Of a DNA stretch of 43,031 bases, positions 33,342 through 42,203 are shown one piece after another. Below the pieces are notes generated by a model. It was not told the DNA's origin. It saw nothing but the letters and a program-made list of their open reading frames with translations, and searched no databases. The position numbers were made by a program, and so were the translations under genes. Source of the stretch: Anaerovibrio sp. RM50 (GTDB lineage: Bacteria; Bacillota; Negativicutes; Selenomonadales; Selenomonadaceae). Each line of letters opens with the position of its first letter. The first letter of the stretch is position 1. The stretch is taken from NCBI RefSeq assembly GCF_000622005.1, contig NZ_JHWV01000018.1:1-43031 (forward strand), written 5' to 3'.

Positions 33342-34310
33342 TTAAACGTCGATTGCCTTGCCATCAGAACCAAGAACATTTCTGATCTTATGGGCAACGA
33401 TGTCCTGAATGTTCTGGCGGGCTGGCTTCAGATACTGACGAGGATCGAAGTGCTCAGGATACTTGGCCATGTGCTCACGGATACCTGCAGTAAGGGCCAG
33501 ACGCATATCGGAATCGATATTAATCTTGCAAACGGCACTGCGGGCAGCCTTGCGGAGCTGATCCTCAGGAATACCAATGGCATCCTTCAAATTGCCGCCA
33601 AAGTGATTGATAATCTCTACATACTTAGGTACAACAGAGGATGCACCATGGAGTACGATAGGGAATCCAGGCAGACGCTGGGAAATTTCCTCTAAAATAT
33701 CAAAGCGCAAATCTGGTGGAACAAGTACACCCTGTTCGTTTCTGGTGCACTGCTCCGGTCTGAATTTAAATGCGCCATGACTGGTACCAATGGCAATAGC
33801 CAGGGAATCTACACCCGTACGGGATACAAACTCCTCCACATCATCAGGATCCGTATAACTGCCTGTTGTCACATTGACATCATCCTCAATGCCTTCCAGC
33901 TGACCAAGCTCACCCTCTACCACTACGCCATGGGCATGGGCATACTCTACAACTTCCTTGGTAATGGCAATATTTGCCTCAAAGGAATGGGCAGAACCGT
34001 CAATCATAACTGATGTAAAGCCGCCATCAATACAGGACTTACAGGTCTCGAAATCTGCACCGTGATCCAAATGCAGGGCAATAGGAACTGTGCTTACCTT
34101 CAAAGCGGACTGAACAAGACCAAAAAGATATTCCGCACCAGCATATTTTCTGGCACCAGCGGAAGCCTGCAAAATAACAGGAGACTGGGTTTCTTCAGCA
34201 GCAGCAACAATACCCTGAACAATCTCCATATTGTTTACATTGAAGGCACCAATGGCATAGCCACCCTCGTATGCCCTCTTAAACATCTCTTTGGTATCAA
34301 CTAATGGCAT
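33342..34310 (-). CDS. fba: Fructose-bisphosphate aldolase, class II
   Basis: 322 residues. Class II, zinc-dependent type: LHLDHGADF with Asp82 and zinc ligand His83, VEGELGQLEG near 131-140, GTSHGAFKF with His178 and LHGASS near 220. It interconverts fructose-1,6-bisphosphate with DHAP and glyceraldehyde-3-phosphate in glycolysis. The ATG has GGGAGG eight bases upstream. A TATAAT (minus strand, 34352-34357) precedes it. The related tagatose-bisphosphate aldolases cannot be wholly excluded from sequence, but fba is the usual assignment. Confidence 0.92.
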   Translation of the reverse strand: MPLVDTKEMFKRAYEGGYAIGAFNVNNMEIVQGIVAAAEETQSPVILQASAGARKYAGAEYLFGLVQSALKVSTVPIALHLDHGADFETCKSCIDGGFTSVMIDGSAHSFEANIAITKEVVEYAHAHGVVVEGELGQLEGIEDDVNVTTGSYTDPDDVEEFVSRTGVDSLAIAIGTSHGAFKFRPEQCTRNEQGVLVPPDLRFDILEEISQRLPGFPIVLHGASSVVPKYVEIINHFGGNLKDAIGIPEDQLRKAARSAVCKINIDSDMRLALTAGIREHMAKYPEHFDPRQYLKPARQNIQDIVAHKIRNVLGSDGKAIDV

Positions 34311-34351
34311 ATAAAATACCTCCCTCTCTCTTTAAATTTTTCTTATTTCGT

Positions 34352-34402
34352 ATTATATCATAGAAGGCTTTTAAATACTAGGTGAATTGTCAAACAAATT
34401 TA
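34352..34402 (-). promoter_or_regulatory. fba promoter region with an imperfect inverted repeat
   Basis: On the minus strand a perfect TATAAT lies at 34352-34357, ~40 bases before the ATG. The TTGACA nearest to it is ~30 bases upstream, too far for a standard pair. An ATTGT-11-ACAAT inverted repeat upstream resembles, but does not match, a redox-repressor site. Confidence 0.35.
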
Positions 34403-34453
34403 CAATTTTGTTTCAATTTTTGCAAATTAAAATGAACTTTGTATTTAGCCTGC

Positions 34454-37132
34454 TCACTGACGATTTTCAATATTTTTTAAAGGGATGGAATATATAAATC
34501 TGCAAGGATTGGCATTTTTTGACCGTTCCAGGGCAGAGGTGAGATAAAGGGCCTTTTTTGCTCTGGTGATGCCCACATAAAAGAGCCTTGCCTCCTCATC
34601 AAAATAATCTGCATCTATAGAGAACTTGCTTGGAAAAACACCCTCCTGAAGCCCTGCAAAAAATACATAATCAAATTCCAGCCCTTTGGCCTGATGAACA
34701 GTAATAATAGGAATCTTTGGATGTGATGCCAGCATTAAATCAAATTCCGTATTTGAAAGAGAGGTCAGAGTGAGGAGATTTTTTATGCCATCAAGACAGG
34801 ACATGGCTTTGTCGTCCCTTTCCCGCATAAACCTATATAGCTGGCGGAGATTACCCACCTTGCTGGTGGATTTATTTGTGCTGTTGTTCCGCACATCCTC
34901 ATTTGTATAGCGGTCCAAAATGCCCAAATCCCTGATGATTTTATTCATCAGCTCCTGGGGCCGCATGGAATACATAAGCTTCTTAAACTCGTTAATCTGT
35001 TCCGCAAAGGGCACAAATACCTTGGAATACTTGGTGAAGAACCGCCGCCGCTCATCTATGCCCTGGACAATATTATTATTAACCGCATAAATCAGGCACT
35101 CGGCAGTGGCGGAAATGTCGTCAAAGGCGTCGTGGGTGGACTTATGGGATACCTTCACAAATTCCCCCACAGTGGAAAGCTTGTGATTTTCCAGATTTGG
35201 ATAGAATCTGCGGAAAATATCAAGGGTATCGTAATGGGCCATACAGCTAAGTGGTTCCATATCCAGACGACGGAGCTGGCTGTCCAATATGGTTAAATCA
35301 TAGCCCACATTATGTCCCACAATAACGCTGTCCCTGGCAAAGTCCAAAAACATCTGAAGTCCCGACTTGGGATCAACACCATGCTGCTTCAGGTATTCAT
35401 CTGTAATATGATGGGTATTTACCGACTGTCCTACTGGTTTGGTAGCTTTCAAGAACAGATTCAGCTTATCCAGCACCTTCCCCGTCTTGTCAATTCTGAT
35501 GGCCGCAATCTGGATAATTTCATCCCTGGAGGTGTCAAGACCGGTGGATTCAACGTCAAACACCACCACATTTCCCTCCTCCAGTTCACGCCGCAGCATT
35601 TCAAAGGGTTCATCATATTTTATGGTGGAAGGATGCACCATATCGCTGGTACGGACCCCCAAAGCCACCGCCTCATCAGACTGGAACTTTTCTATGGTTC
35701 TGGCACCAATACCCTTGGCGTATTCCTTGGCCACACGGCAAATGCTGGTATCATCCCATTCATTAACCAGCATATTAAAAACCGCCAAAACATCCTTTAT
35801 CTCCTGTCTGCGGAAGAAATGAAACTCGTCCACCAGCATAAACTCAAGGGGAAAATCATCGAACACTCCCTTTTGGCTCATCTGGTTTCTCTGTCTCGTT
35901 TCCATTATACTGCAGAAGAAGTTGGACAGCCGCTTGTTGTACACATTGGACCGGGTCAAAATACAAACCCTTGACAAATCCCTTGGCCTAAGCCGCTGCA
36001 AAGTATTGTAAATCCAGTCCGCCTCAATATATGTATCCCCAAAGGTGGCATGGACAATCTTCTCCCCATCATTATCACTCATGGCCATGGCATCCTCCGG
36101 GAAAAAATTGCTGATTTTGTCGGGAAAACGCTTTTTCAGATACTCATAGGAGCTGTCCAGAAGAATTTTGGTGGAGCGGTAATTCTGGTTAAACACAATA
36201 AGCCGGGCCTGATACTCACCATAAAACTTGTCGAATATCAGATCCGGCTGGGAACCCCGCCACTCATAAATTGTCTGGAAAAAATCACCGCACATCATTA
36301 TATTATTCTGCCCAAATAAGCATTCCAACACGCTGAATTCCAGACGGGAGGTATCCTGCACCTCGTCGATGCACAAAAATTTAAAACGGTCGCTCCATTC
36401 CCTCTGCACCTCCGGCTTTTTCAAAAGCTCGTAGGCCATGTTGATAAGGTCGCAAAAATCCATGCCATGGGCCAGTCTCAGGGCGTTGTCATAGGCAGAA
36501 ACAAGCTTACCGCCCCTATTTTGGAATTCCATAATAAGGGCGGTGCATGATTTCCAGTTTACACGGCTGGCATCAGAAAAACGCTGTCCTTTTTCCACCA
36601 GCAGGCGGTCAATAACCCGCTGGTAGTCTGTCTCCGCATCATTGGTGAAATAATCGTACTCTCCCCGATAATCCTTAACCAGAGCTATTATTTTCTGTAT
36701 AGCCCCGGCCCAACCGGTCTGGGCTGCCATAGTCTTCATTTCAGGCACATTGCGAATGATTTCCAGACAGTCCTCCTCATCGTAAATAACGGAATCGGTG
36801 GAAATGTCCATATCCCGGCGCTTTGCCTCCTGACGGATAATTTCATAGCAAAACCCGTGGAAGGTCTTGATGGTAACATCATTGGCAGCTTCCCCCACCA
36901 CCTCCGTTACCCTGGCCTTCATCTCGCTACAGGCCTTGTTGGTAAAGGTGAGACAGGCTATTTCACTGCCCTGGGCCCGTTTTTCTTCTATTATATGGGC
37001 TATTCTGTATGCCAGTGTATTTGTTTTTCCCGTGCCAGCAGAGGCGATGAGAAGGATATTGCTGTCCAATTCATTGACAACCTCACGCTGCTTTTCATTT
37101 AAACAATTCTGCCATTTTTCATTAACACTCAT
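34454..37132 (-). CDS. UvrD-type helicase with an inserted DEDDh exonuclease domain
   Basis: 892 residues from the ATG at 37132 (GGGG ten bases upstream). Superfamily 1 motifs: SAGTGKT at 31-37, TFTNKAC at 62-68, CIDEVQDTSR at 254-263, GDFFQTIYEWRG at 282-293 and NYRST around 317-321. Between motifs IV and V lies a DnaQ-like exonuclease (~522-685): Asp526 and Glu528 (VFDVESTGLD), Asp612 (GHNVGYDLTIL) and His667/Asp672 (THDAFDDISAT). The helicase then resumes with ITVHQAKGLEFD (810-821) and VGITRAKK (853-860). The full DEDDh set suggests coupled unwinding and 3'-5' degradation in repair or anti-foreign-DNA processing; biology is inferred. A single gene between fba and the PepSY-like gene. Confidence 0.88.
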   Translation of the reverse strand: MSVNEKWQNCLNEKQREVVNELDSNILLIASAGTGKTNTLAYRIAHIIEEKRAQGSEIACLTFTNKACSEMKARVTEVVGEAANDVTIKTFHGFCYEIIRQEAKRRDMDISTDSVIYDEEDCLEIIRNVPEMKTMAAQTGWAGAIQKIIALVKDYRGEYDYFTNDAETDYQRVIDRLLVEKGQRFSDASRVNWKSCTALIMEFQNRGGKLVSAYDNALRLAHGMDFCDLINMAYELLKKPEVQREWSDRFKFLCIDEVQDTSRLEFSVLECLFGQNNIMMCGDFFQTIYEWRGSQPDLIFDKFYGEYQARLIVFNQNYRSTKILLDSSYEYLKKRFPDKISNFFPEDAMAMSDNDGEKIVHATFGDTYIEADWIYNTLQRLRPRDLSRVCILTRSNVYNKRLSNFFCSIMETRQRNQMSQKGVFDDFPLEFMLVDEFHFFRRQEIKDVLAVFNMLVNEWDDTSICRVAKEYAKGIGARTIEKFQSDEAVALGVRTSDMVHPSTIKYDEPFEMLRRELEEGNVVVFDVESTGLDTSRDEIIQIAAIRIDKTGKVLDKLNLFLKATKPVGQSVNTHHITDEYLKQHGVDPKSGLQMFLDFARDSVIVGHNVGYDLTILDSQLRRLDMEPLSCMAHYDTLDIFRRFYPNLENHKLSTVGEFVKVSHKSTHDAFDDISATAECLIYAVNNNIVQGIDERRRFFTKYSKVFVPFAEQINEFKKLMYSMRPQELMNKIIRDLGILDRYTNEDVRNNSTNKSTSKVGNLRQLYRFMRERDDKAMSCLDGIKNLLTLTSLSNTEFDLMLASHPKIPIITVHQAKGLEFDYVFFAGLQEGVFPSKFSIDADYFDEEARLFYVGITRAKKALYLTSALERSKNANPCRFIYSIPLKNIENRQ

Positions 37133-37193
37133 TGGTTTATATCCCCACTTACCGAACATTATTAATCTAATATTATTGTATACAAAAGCGAGG

Positions 37194-37217
37194 ATAAAAA
37201 CAAGTGTTTGTTTTTAT
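37194..37217 (-). terminator. A/T-rich hairpin after the PepSY-like gene
   Basis: ATAAAAACAA (37194-37203) pairs with TTGTTTTTAT (37208-37217). The minus-strand continuation has only CTTTTG, so termination is probably leaky into the helicase gene. Confidence 0.5.
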
Positions 37218-37228
37218 TTTTATTACTG

Positions 37229-37972
37229 TTATCTAGGTGGCATAATGTTGTTGCCCATTGCCCGGCAGTGAAGCACCTTGCCGGATACTGCATCAATATG
37301 AACTATGTACTTCACATTGTTTGCCTCGCAAAATACATTGTAAACAGGGTGGAATTCAAAGGCCGGTCTCATGTCCTTATTGTCCTTGTTATCCATATTA
37401 GCTGCGTCCTGAGGAGGAAGCTGCGGTGCATTGGCCTGGGCCTTTTCCTTAAATTCCTTCATCTGCTCAGGAGTTGGCATCATTGGAGGCATTCCAGCCC
37501 AGTTGCCGTGATGTCTGCCACCGTAGCCAGGGCCCCAGTGATCATTGAAGTGGTCATTGTTCTGATTATCCTTGTCATTCTGCCAGCCACCATGATGTGG
37601 GCCGTGACCATCACCATTTGGTCCCCTGTGATTATCGAAGTGGGCGCCACGTGGCATAAAGTGACCGCCTCTTCCCATGAACTGACCACCAAAGCCTTCA
37701 CAAAGGAATATTTCATTCCATTTAATATCAGACTCGCTGACTGCCATGGCCTGGGCTGCTGCTGCCTTTACCTGGGCCTCGTCAATTACCTCAATATTAT
37801 TTTCTGCCAATTGAGTCTCAATAATTTTGCTGTTGGCCTGGGCCACCTTATGAAATTCCGTAATCTTCTGCTGATAGCCATACCAGCCAAGAGCAGCCAC
37901 TGCCACAACACATGCTGCCAATGCAGCTCCTGCCTTCTTCATAGTTCCGCTTGAAATAATTTTGTTATCCAT
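37229..37972 (-). CDS. Membrane-anchored PepSY-like protein with His/Gly-rich insert
   Basis: 247 residues from the ATG at 37972, eight bases after AAGGAGG; a longer frame to 38140 lacks a site. An uncleaved-type anchor (~12-33, KKAGAALAACVVAVAALGWY) exposes the rest outside. Residues ~55-90 (AQVKAAAAQAMAVSESDIKW) and ~206-240 (EFHPVYNVFCEANNVKYIVH then IDAVSGKVL) look like the two parts of a PepSY domain. Between them (~92-160) is a Gly/His/Asn/Asp-rich segment with about fourteen histidines (e.g. GDGHGPHHGGW, GGRHHGNW), a probable metal-binding or flexible region. PepSY proteins often modulate protease or sensor activity. It diverges from the two-component genes, sharing their box motif, so a ligand-binding or feedback role for that system is inferred. 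Confidence 0.6.
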   Translation of the reverse strand: MDNKIISSGTMKKAGAALAACVVAVAALGWYGYQQKITEFHKVAQANSKIIETQLAENNIEVIDEAQVKAAAAQAMAVSESDIKWNEIFLCEGFGGQFMGRGGHFMPRGAHFDNHRGPNGDGHGPHHGGWQNDKDNQNNDHFNDHWGPGYGGRHHGNWAGMPPMMPTPEQMKEFKEKAQANAPQLPPQDAANMDNKDNKDMRPAFEFHPVYNVFCEANNVKYIVHIDAVSGKVLHCRAMGNNIMPPR

Positions 37973-38101
37973 AATCGTTTCCTCCTTTTTAAATGCACTT
38001 ATTTCTGATTTGCTTTTCCCGGTGAATCCCTTTCGCATGTGATTCACTTTTTTGTTTCTATCTGGACTCTCGTTTTGTCTCCCCTTATTGGGTACACTTG
38101 A

Positions 38102-38134
38102 AGTATAAAGCCTAAATCTAAACAAATTATAAAC
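38102..38134 (-). promoter_or_regulatory. Promoter and direct-repeat boxes of the PepSY-like gene
   Basis: On the minus strand a -10 TATACT (38102-38107) is preceded by two adjacent 11-base repeats, GTTTATAATTT (38124-38134) and GTTTAGATTTA (38113-38123). Repeats in helical phase upstream of a weak -35 are typical of OmpR-family activator sites. Confidence 0.55.
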
Positions 38135-38171
38135 TGGCATTTAACATTTTCAAAACCTATTATTTTTTCGT

Positions 38172-38204
38172 GTTTAGATTTTTGTTAGAATTAAGACGTA
38201 TACT
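38172..38204 (+). promoter_or_regulatory. Promoter and direct-repeat boxes of the two-component operon
   Basis: GTTTAGATTTTT (38172-38183) and GTTAGAATTAA (38184-38194) form near-repeats 12 bases apart, followed by TATACT (38199-38204). The first copy is a perfect inverse match (10 bases) to the minus-side box. The -35 is poor (AGATTT), consistent with activator dependence. Confidence 0.55.
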
Positions 38205-38285
38205 ATTATTGAAAGAAACAATATCTTCGATTCACTAAGATTTCACAGTAAAATATCGGACAATACACCGAAAGAGGGTAATATA

Positions 38286-39908
38286 GTGCGACTACAGGAT
38301 TTTTCCGTACGAAAGCGATTATTTATAGCAAATTTTATGATGGTGTTCATTCCCTTTTGCGTGCTGGTAATTATCGGCAGCAGCTTTATGCTGGGACTGA
38401 AGCTCATGGGTGGCTCCGATCAGGACAAGGTAAATTCCGCCTGGCCTGAAAAGGGTCCTGCCCCATCTATACAGTTCGCCATAAGCTCCATAAAGGTGAA
38501 GCTGGAACAGGGTGGGCCGCTGGTTGTTAATAATATGGGACGCCACGGTCACGGACAGGGCCATGGACACGGTCCGGGCATGAGACGTGGCCAGAACATG
38601 GAAGGAAGTCCTGATATGGGGCCAGGTCCTGGTATGGGGCGCAATGATGACATATATCATGATCTTGGCATGCTGGAGCAGCAGGGAATACAAAGTGTGC
38701 TGACCATTGACGACAACATAGTCTATGTATCTCCTGATGCTGATGCCAATGAACTCATGGAAAAGGTGCGGAGCCGCAGCCACAATTCCTCCATGATGCT
38801 TTGGGATAATGACATATTCCTTTTCGATTATCAGAGCTCCAACGGCCATATACGAATAAATTCCTATGGCAAGGCGCCTATTATAAGCCAGGGAACTCCT
38901 CCACTGCCAAATCCCCACAGAGATTATAGCGATATTATTACCATAATAATCATCGTGGCCATTGTTTTTATAATATTGCTGGGATTATATCTTTCCCGTC
39001 TCCTTTCCCGGCAGATTCTGGGGCCCCTGTCAGCTCTTCGCAAGGCTTCGGCTGAGATTCGCCAGGGCAATTTGGACACCCCAATAGAAATACAGGCCCA
39101 GGATGAATTTGGTGATGCCTGCCGCGATTTTGAGGCCATGCGGCTGGAGCTTAAGGCAGCCAGAGAACAGCAGGAAAAATACGAGGAAAACCGCAAGGAG
39201 CTCATCGCGGGAATTTCCCATGATTTATCCACCCCACTTACTTCCATGAAGGGCTACGCCAGCGGCATACTTGACGGCATTGCCAAAACTCCGGAAAAAC
39301 AGCGCCATTATGTGGAAATGATATTTCAGGGTGCCACCACCATGGAAAAGCTGGTGGAAAGCCTGTTTTTGTTCTCAAAGCTGGATTTGGGACGCATACC
39401 ATTTAATCTGGAAAATGTTCCCCTTAGGGATTATTTCACGGATTTTTACAATGAACAGAAATCACTCCTGGCTGAAAAGAATATAAATCTTTCCATGGAA
39501 ATGCTGCTTGATGATAATAATCAGGGCCTGGTATCCATTGACAGAATCCAGTTCCAGCGGGTAATAGATAATCTTATTGGCAACAGCAGCAAGTATTCCA
39601 ACAAAGATGGTGTAGATATAAACATTCGCCTTGAATCCGTCAATAACAACCTTCGTATCACCTTTGCTGACAATGGCCCGGGAGTACCGGAGGAGGATTT
39701 GCCAAAGCTCTTTGACAGCTTCTACCGTACCGACCATGCCCGCAGCAACGTAGCCAAGGGAAGCGGCCTGGGGCTGGCCATTACAAAGCGTATTATTGAC
39801 GGCATGAAGGGAACTATCTGGGCAGAGTCCAATCCGTCAGGGGGACTGTGCATTATCATGGAGCTGCCTATTATTAACAGTCATCCCCGCAACACACAGG
39901 AGGTTTAG
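38286..39908 (+). CDS. Sensor histidine kinase with His/Gly-rich extracytoplasmic domain
   Basis: 540 residues from a GTG start with GAGGG seven bases upstream. Membrane segments at ~13-38 and ~217-238 bracket a ~178-residue extracytoplasmic region. This contains a His/Gly/Met-rich stretch (~84-118: GRHGHGQGHGHGPGMRRG then MEGSPDMGPGPGMGRN). HAMP follows (~238-292), HisKA with phospho-acceptor His312 (AGISHDLSTPLTS), and the ATPase domain with Asn433 in the N-box, DNGPGVPEEDL and GSGLGLAITKRI. The His/Met-rich loop is unusual and suggests metal or cationic-ligand sensing. It is co-transcribed with the regulator gene, whose ATG begins three bases after the kinase stop codon. Confidence 0.9.
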   Translation: MRLQDFSVRKRLFIANFMMVFIPFCVLVIIGSSFMLGLKLMGGSDQDKVNSAWPEKGPAPSIQFAISSIKVKLEQGGPLVVNNMGRHGHGQGHGHGPGMRRGQNMEGSPDMGPGPGMGRNDDIYHDLGMLEQQGIQSVLTIDDNIVYVSPDADANELMEKVRSRSHNSSMMLWDNDIFLFDYQSSNGHIRINSYGKAPIISQGTPPLPNPHRDYSDIITIIIIVAIVFIILLGLYLSRLLSRQILGPLSALRKASAEIRQGNLDTPIEIQAQDEFGDACRDFEAMRLELKAAREQQEKYEENRKELIAGISHDLSTPLTSMKGYASGILDGIAKTPEKQRHYVEMIFQGATTMEKLVESLFLFSKLDLGRIPFNLENVPLRDYFTDFYNEQKSLLAEKNINLSMEMLLDDNNQGLVSIDRIQFQRVIDNLIGNSSKYSNKDGVDINIRLESVNNNLRITFADNGPGVPEEDLPKLFDSFYRTDHARSNVAKGSGLGLAITKRIIDGMKGTIWAESNPSGGLCIIMELPIINSHPRNTQEV

Positions 39909-39911
39909 AAA

Positions 39912-40613
39912 ATGAAGCGAATATTGATTATAGAAGACGATCCAAGCATTGCAGAGCTGGAAAGGGATTATCTTGAAGCCAGCGATTTTCAGGTGGATAT
40001 TGAAGGAGACGGCACTGCCGGCCTCAAGCGTGCCTTAAATGAGGATTTTGACCTGCTTATTTTGGACGTAATGCTTCCGGGACAGGACGGCTTTCAGATT
40101 TGCCGTGAGCTGCGGAAGGAAAAGGAGCTGCCAATCCTCATGGTATCTGCCCGTCATGAGGACATCGATAAAATCCGTGCCCTGGGCCTTGGAGCCGATG
40201 ATTATGTAATAAAGCCCTTCAGTCCAGGTGAACTGGTGGCCCGTGTAAAGGCCCATCTTGCCCGTTATCAGCGGCTTACCAAGCTTTCAGGTGATACGGC
40301 ACCAAAGATAAAAACCATACAAAAGGGAGATTTGGAAATACAGCCTGAAACCCACATGGTTTACCACAAAGGCAAGGAAATTACCCTTACCAACAAGGAA
40401 TTTGAACTGCTGTTGTTTCTGGCGGAAAATCCGGGCATTGTCTTCAGCAAGGACAAGCTCTTTGACCAGATATGGGGTCTGGACGCCATGGGAGACACCG
40501 CCACGGTTATGGTACACATCAACCGACTCCGTGAAAAGATAGAGCCAAATCCTTCCTCTCCTATTTACATTGAAACCGTATGGGGAGCCGGATACAGATT
40601 TTGCAACAAATAA
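39912..40613 (+). CDS. OmpR-family response regulator
   Basis: 233 residues. The receiver domain (1-~120) carries the acidic pair Asp9/Asp10, phospho-acceptor Asp52 (LLILDVMLPGQDG), Ser/Thr in MVSARH and Lys in IKPFSPGEL. The C-terminal winged helix (~135-233) has ITLTNKEFELLLFLAENPG and TVMVHINRLREKIEPNPSSP then YIETVWGAGYRF, typical of the OmpR/PhoB class. AGGAGG overlaps the kinase end. It should bind the GTTTA-type direct repeats in the 38.1-38.2 kb intergenic region and regulate both its own operon and the PepSY-like gene; this is inferred from matching boxes. Confidence 0.93.
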   Translation: MKRILIIEDDPSIAELERDYLEASDFQVDIEGDGTAGLKRALNEDFDLLILDVMLPGQDGFQICRELRKEKELPILMVSARHEDIDKIRALGLGADDYVIKPFSPGELVARVKAHLARYQRLTKLSGDTAPKIKTIQKGDLEIQPETHMVYHKGKEITLTNKEFELLLFLAENPGIVFSKDKLFDQIWGLDAMGDTATVMVHINRLREKIEPNPSSPIYIETVWGAGYRFCNK

Positions 40614-40648
40614 TAAATTCGGTAACATAATAATGCTTTAGGGCATCA

Positions 40649-40690
40649 AAAAGCGGCTGCAATGGAAAACAATCCACTGCAACCGCTTTT
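40649..40690. terminator. Terminator between the response regulator and AGCS genes
   Basis: AAAAGCGG (40649-40656) pairs with CCGCTTTT (40683-40690), with inner pairing TGCA/TGCA and TGG/CCA. It can serve both convergent transcripts. Confidence 0.8.
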
Positions 40691-40771
40691 AAATTTAAGG
40701 TTTACTTTTTAAGCTTAAATTTCAGCTATTTTTCTTAAGCTAGTTGAAAACTTATTTTTTTAGCCAACTCA

Positions 40772-42190
40772 TCAATGTTCAGTCTGAACGATATATTCCT
40801 TCCCTTCCTCATCATCCTCAAGATTGGAGGTATCCACATGGCCAACTACCACACTGCTGAGAGCAAAGAGGGCCAGGGAGTTTGGAATAACCATGAGATT
40901 GTTGAACATATCAGTCAGCTCCCAAACTAGATTGTTGGACAGGCAGGAGCCCATGAATACGAAGCAGATGGCAATAACGGAGAAAACCTTTACAGCAGAC
41001 TTGCCCATAAGATACTCTACGTTAATCTTGGCAAAGAGATTCCAGCTGAGAATAGTGGAAAATGCGAAGAACAACAGGCTGACAGCGATAAATGCACTGC
41101 CCAAGGAACTGCCAAAGAGACTGCCAAAGGCAATCTGTGCCATATTGGTCTTGGAAATGCCCTCTGCTGCACCGTTGGCCAAAACGCCGTCGCCGGTGTA
41201 AAGGGTGGTGATTACAACAAGAGCAGTCATGGTGAGAACAACGAAGGTATCGATAAATACACCAACCATGGCAACAACGCCCTGGTCATGTGGCTTTTCA
41301 ACATTTGCAAGGGCATGTGCATGTGGAGTGGAACCCATACCAGCCTCATTGGAGAAGAGGCCGCGCTTTACGCCCTGGGAAATAGCAGTCTTGATTGCCA
41401 TACCCCAGCTGCCGCCGATGATGGCATCAGGATTAAATGCGTAGTAGAAAATCAGGGAAACAGCCTCAGGAACTCTTTCAAAGTTTGCCAGAAGAATTGC
41501 AGCACCACCGATGAGATAGAAAACAGCCATAACAGGAACCAGCTTCTCGGTGATTCTGGCAATACGCTTAGTACCGCCGAGGAATACGAAGCCAGCCAAC
41601 AAAGCGATTACAATACCAATTCCCCAAGCTGGGATACCAAAAGCGGCCTCACTGGTCTCGCCAATGGAGTTAGACTGAACCATGCAGCCCATGAAGCCAA
41701 GTGCCAAGGTGATGGCCACTGCAAAGAATGCTGCAAGGAATCTGCCGAACTTACCTGGGAAAGCCTTACGAATATAGTAAACAGGACCGCCAAGAACGGT
41801 GCCGTCCTCCTTAACGACACGGGTAGCCTGGGCGAGAACTGCCTCAGCATAGTTGGTTGCCATGCCGAAGAATGCAATGATCCACATCCAGAAAATAGCA
41901 CCAGGGCCACCAGTAAGTATTGCGCCAGAAGCACCAACTACATTACCAGTACCCACCTGGGCAGCTACAGCTGTAGCAAGAGCCTGGAAGGAGCTCATAC
42001 CGCTTTTGCCATTTTCACCATGAAGGGAGAAATTGCCAAAGAAGCGTCTGAAGCCTTCACCCAGACAGCGAACCTGAACAAAGCGGGTTCTGATGGTATA
42101 ATACAGGCCCAAACCAATCAGCAGAAAACAGAGAATGTAGTCTGATAAATAGGTGTTGACCATTTGAACGAGTTCTAATAAGTAGTCCAT
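40772..42190 (-). CDS. Sodium:alanine/glycine symporter, AGCS family (riboswitch-controlled)
   Basis: 472 residues from the ATG at 42190, eight bases after GGAGG; upstream in-frame codons translate the riboswitch terminator and are not coding. About 11 membrane segments; signatures TGNVVGASGAILTGGPGAIF, FWMWIIAFFGMATNYAEAVL and GLFSNEAGMGSTPHAHA. It imports glycine or alanine with Na+. The glycine aptamer and terminator upstream identify glycine as the physiologically sensed ligand. It is a paralogue of the symporter at 10.5 kb but not close in sequence, sharing mainly family motifs. Confidence 0.94.
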   Translation of the reverse strand: MDYLLELVQMVNTYLSDYILCFLLIGLGLYYTIRTRFVQVRCLGEGFRRFFGNFSLHGENGKSGMSSFQALATAVAAQVGTGNVVGASGAILTGGPGAIFWMWIIAFFGMATNYAEAVLAQATRVVKEDGTVLGGPVYYIRKAFPGKFGRFLAAFFAVAITLALGFMGCMVQSNSIGETSEAAFGIPAWGIGIVIALLAGFVFLGGTKRIARITEKLVPVMAVFYLIGGAAILLANFERVPEAVSLIFYYAFNPDAIIGGSWGMAIKTAISQGVKRGLFSNEAGMGSTPHAHALANVEKPHDQGVVAMVGVFIDTFVVLTMTALVVITTLYTGDGVLANGAAEGISKTNMAQIAFGSLFGSSLGSAFIAVSLLFFAFSTILSWNLFAKINVEYLMGKSAVKVFSVIAICFVFMGSCLSNNLVWELTDMFNNLMVIPNSLALFALSSVVVGHVDTSNLEDDEEGKEYIVQTEH

Positions 42191-42203
42191 AATCAAATCC
42201 TCC

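Noticed and set aside
34375-34402. Rex-type redox operator upstream of fba
   Set aside because: The inverted repeat has the wrong spacing and lacks the TTGTGA half-site.
37973-38140. N-terminal extension of the PepSY-like protein
   Set aside because: It would include the shared promoter region; AAGGAGG sits eight bases before the internal ATG.
41288-42145. A 285-codon plus-strand frame opposite the AGCS symporter
   Set aside because: It mirrors the transporter gene and has no family signature.
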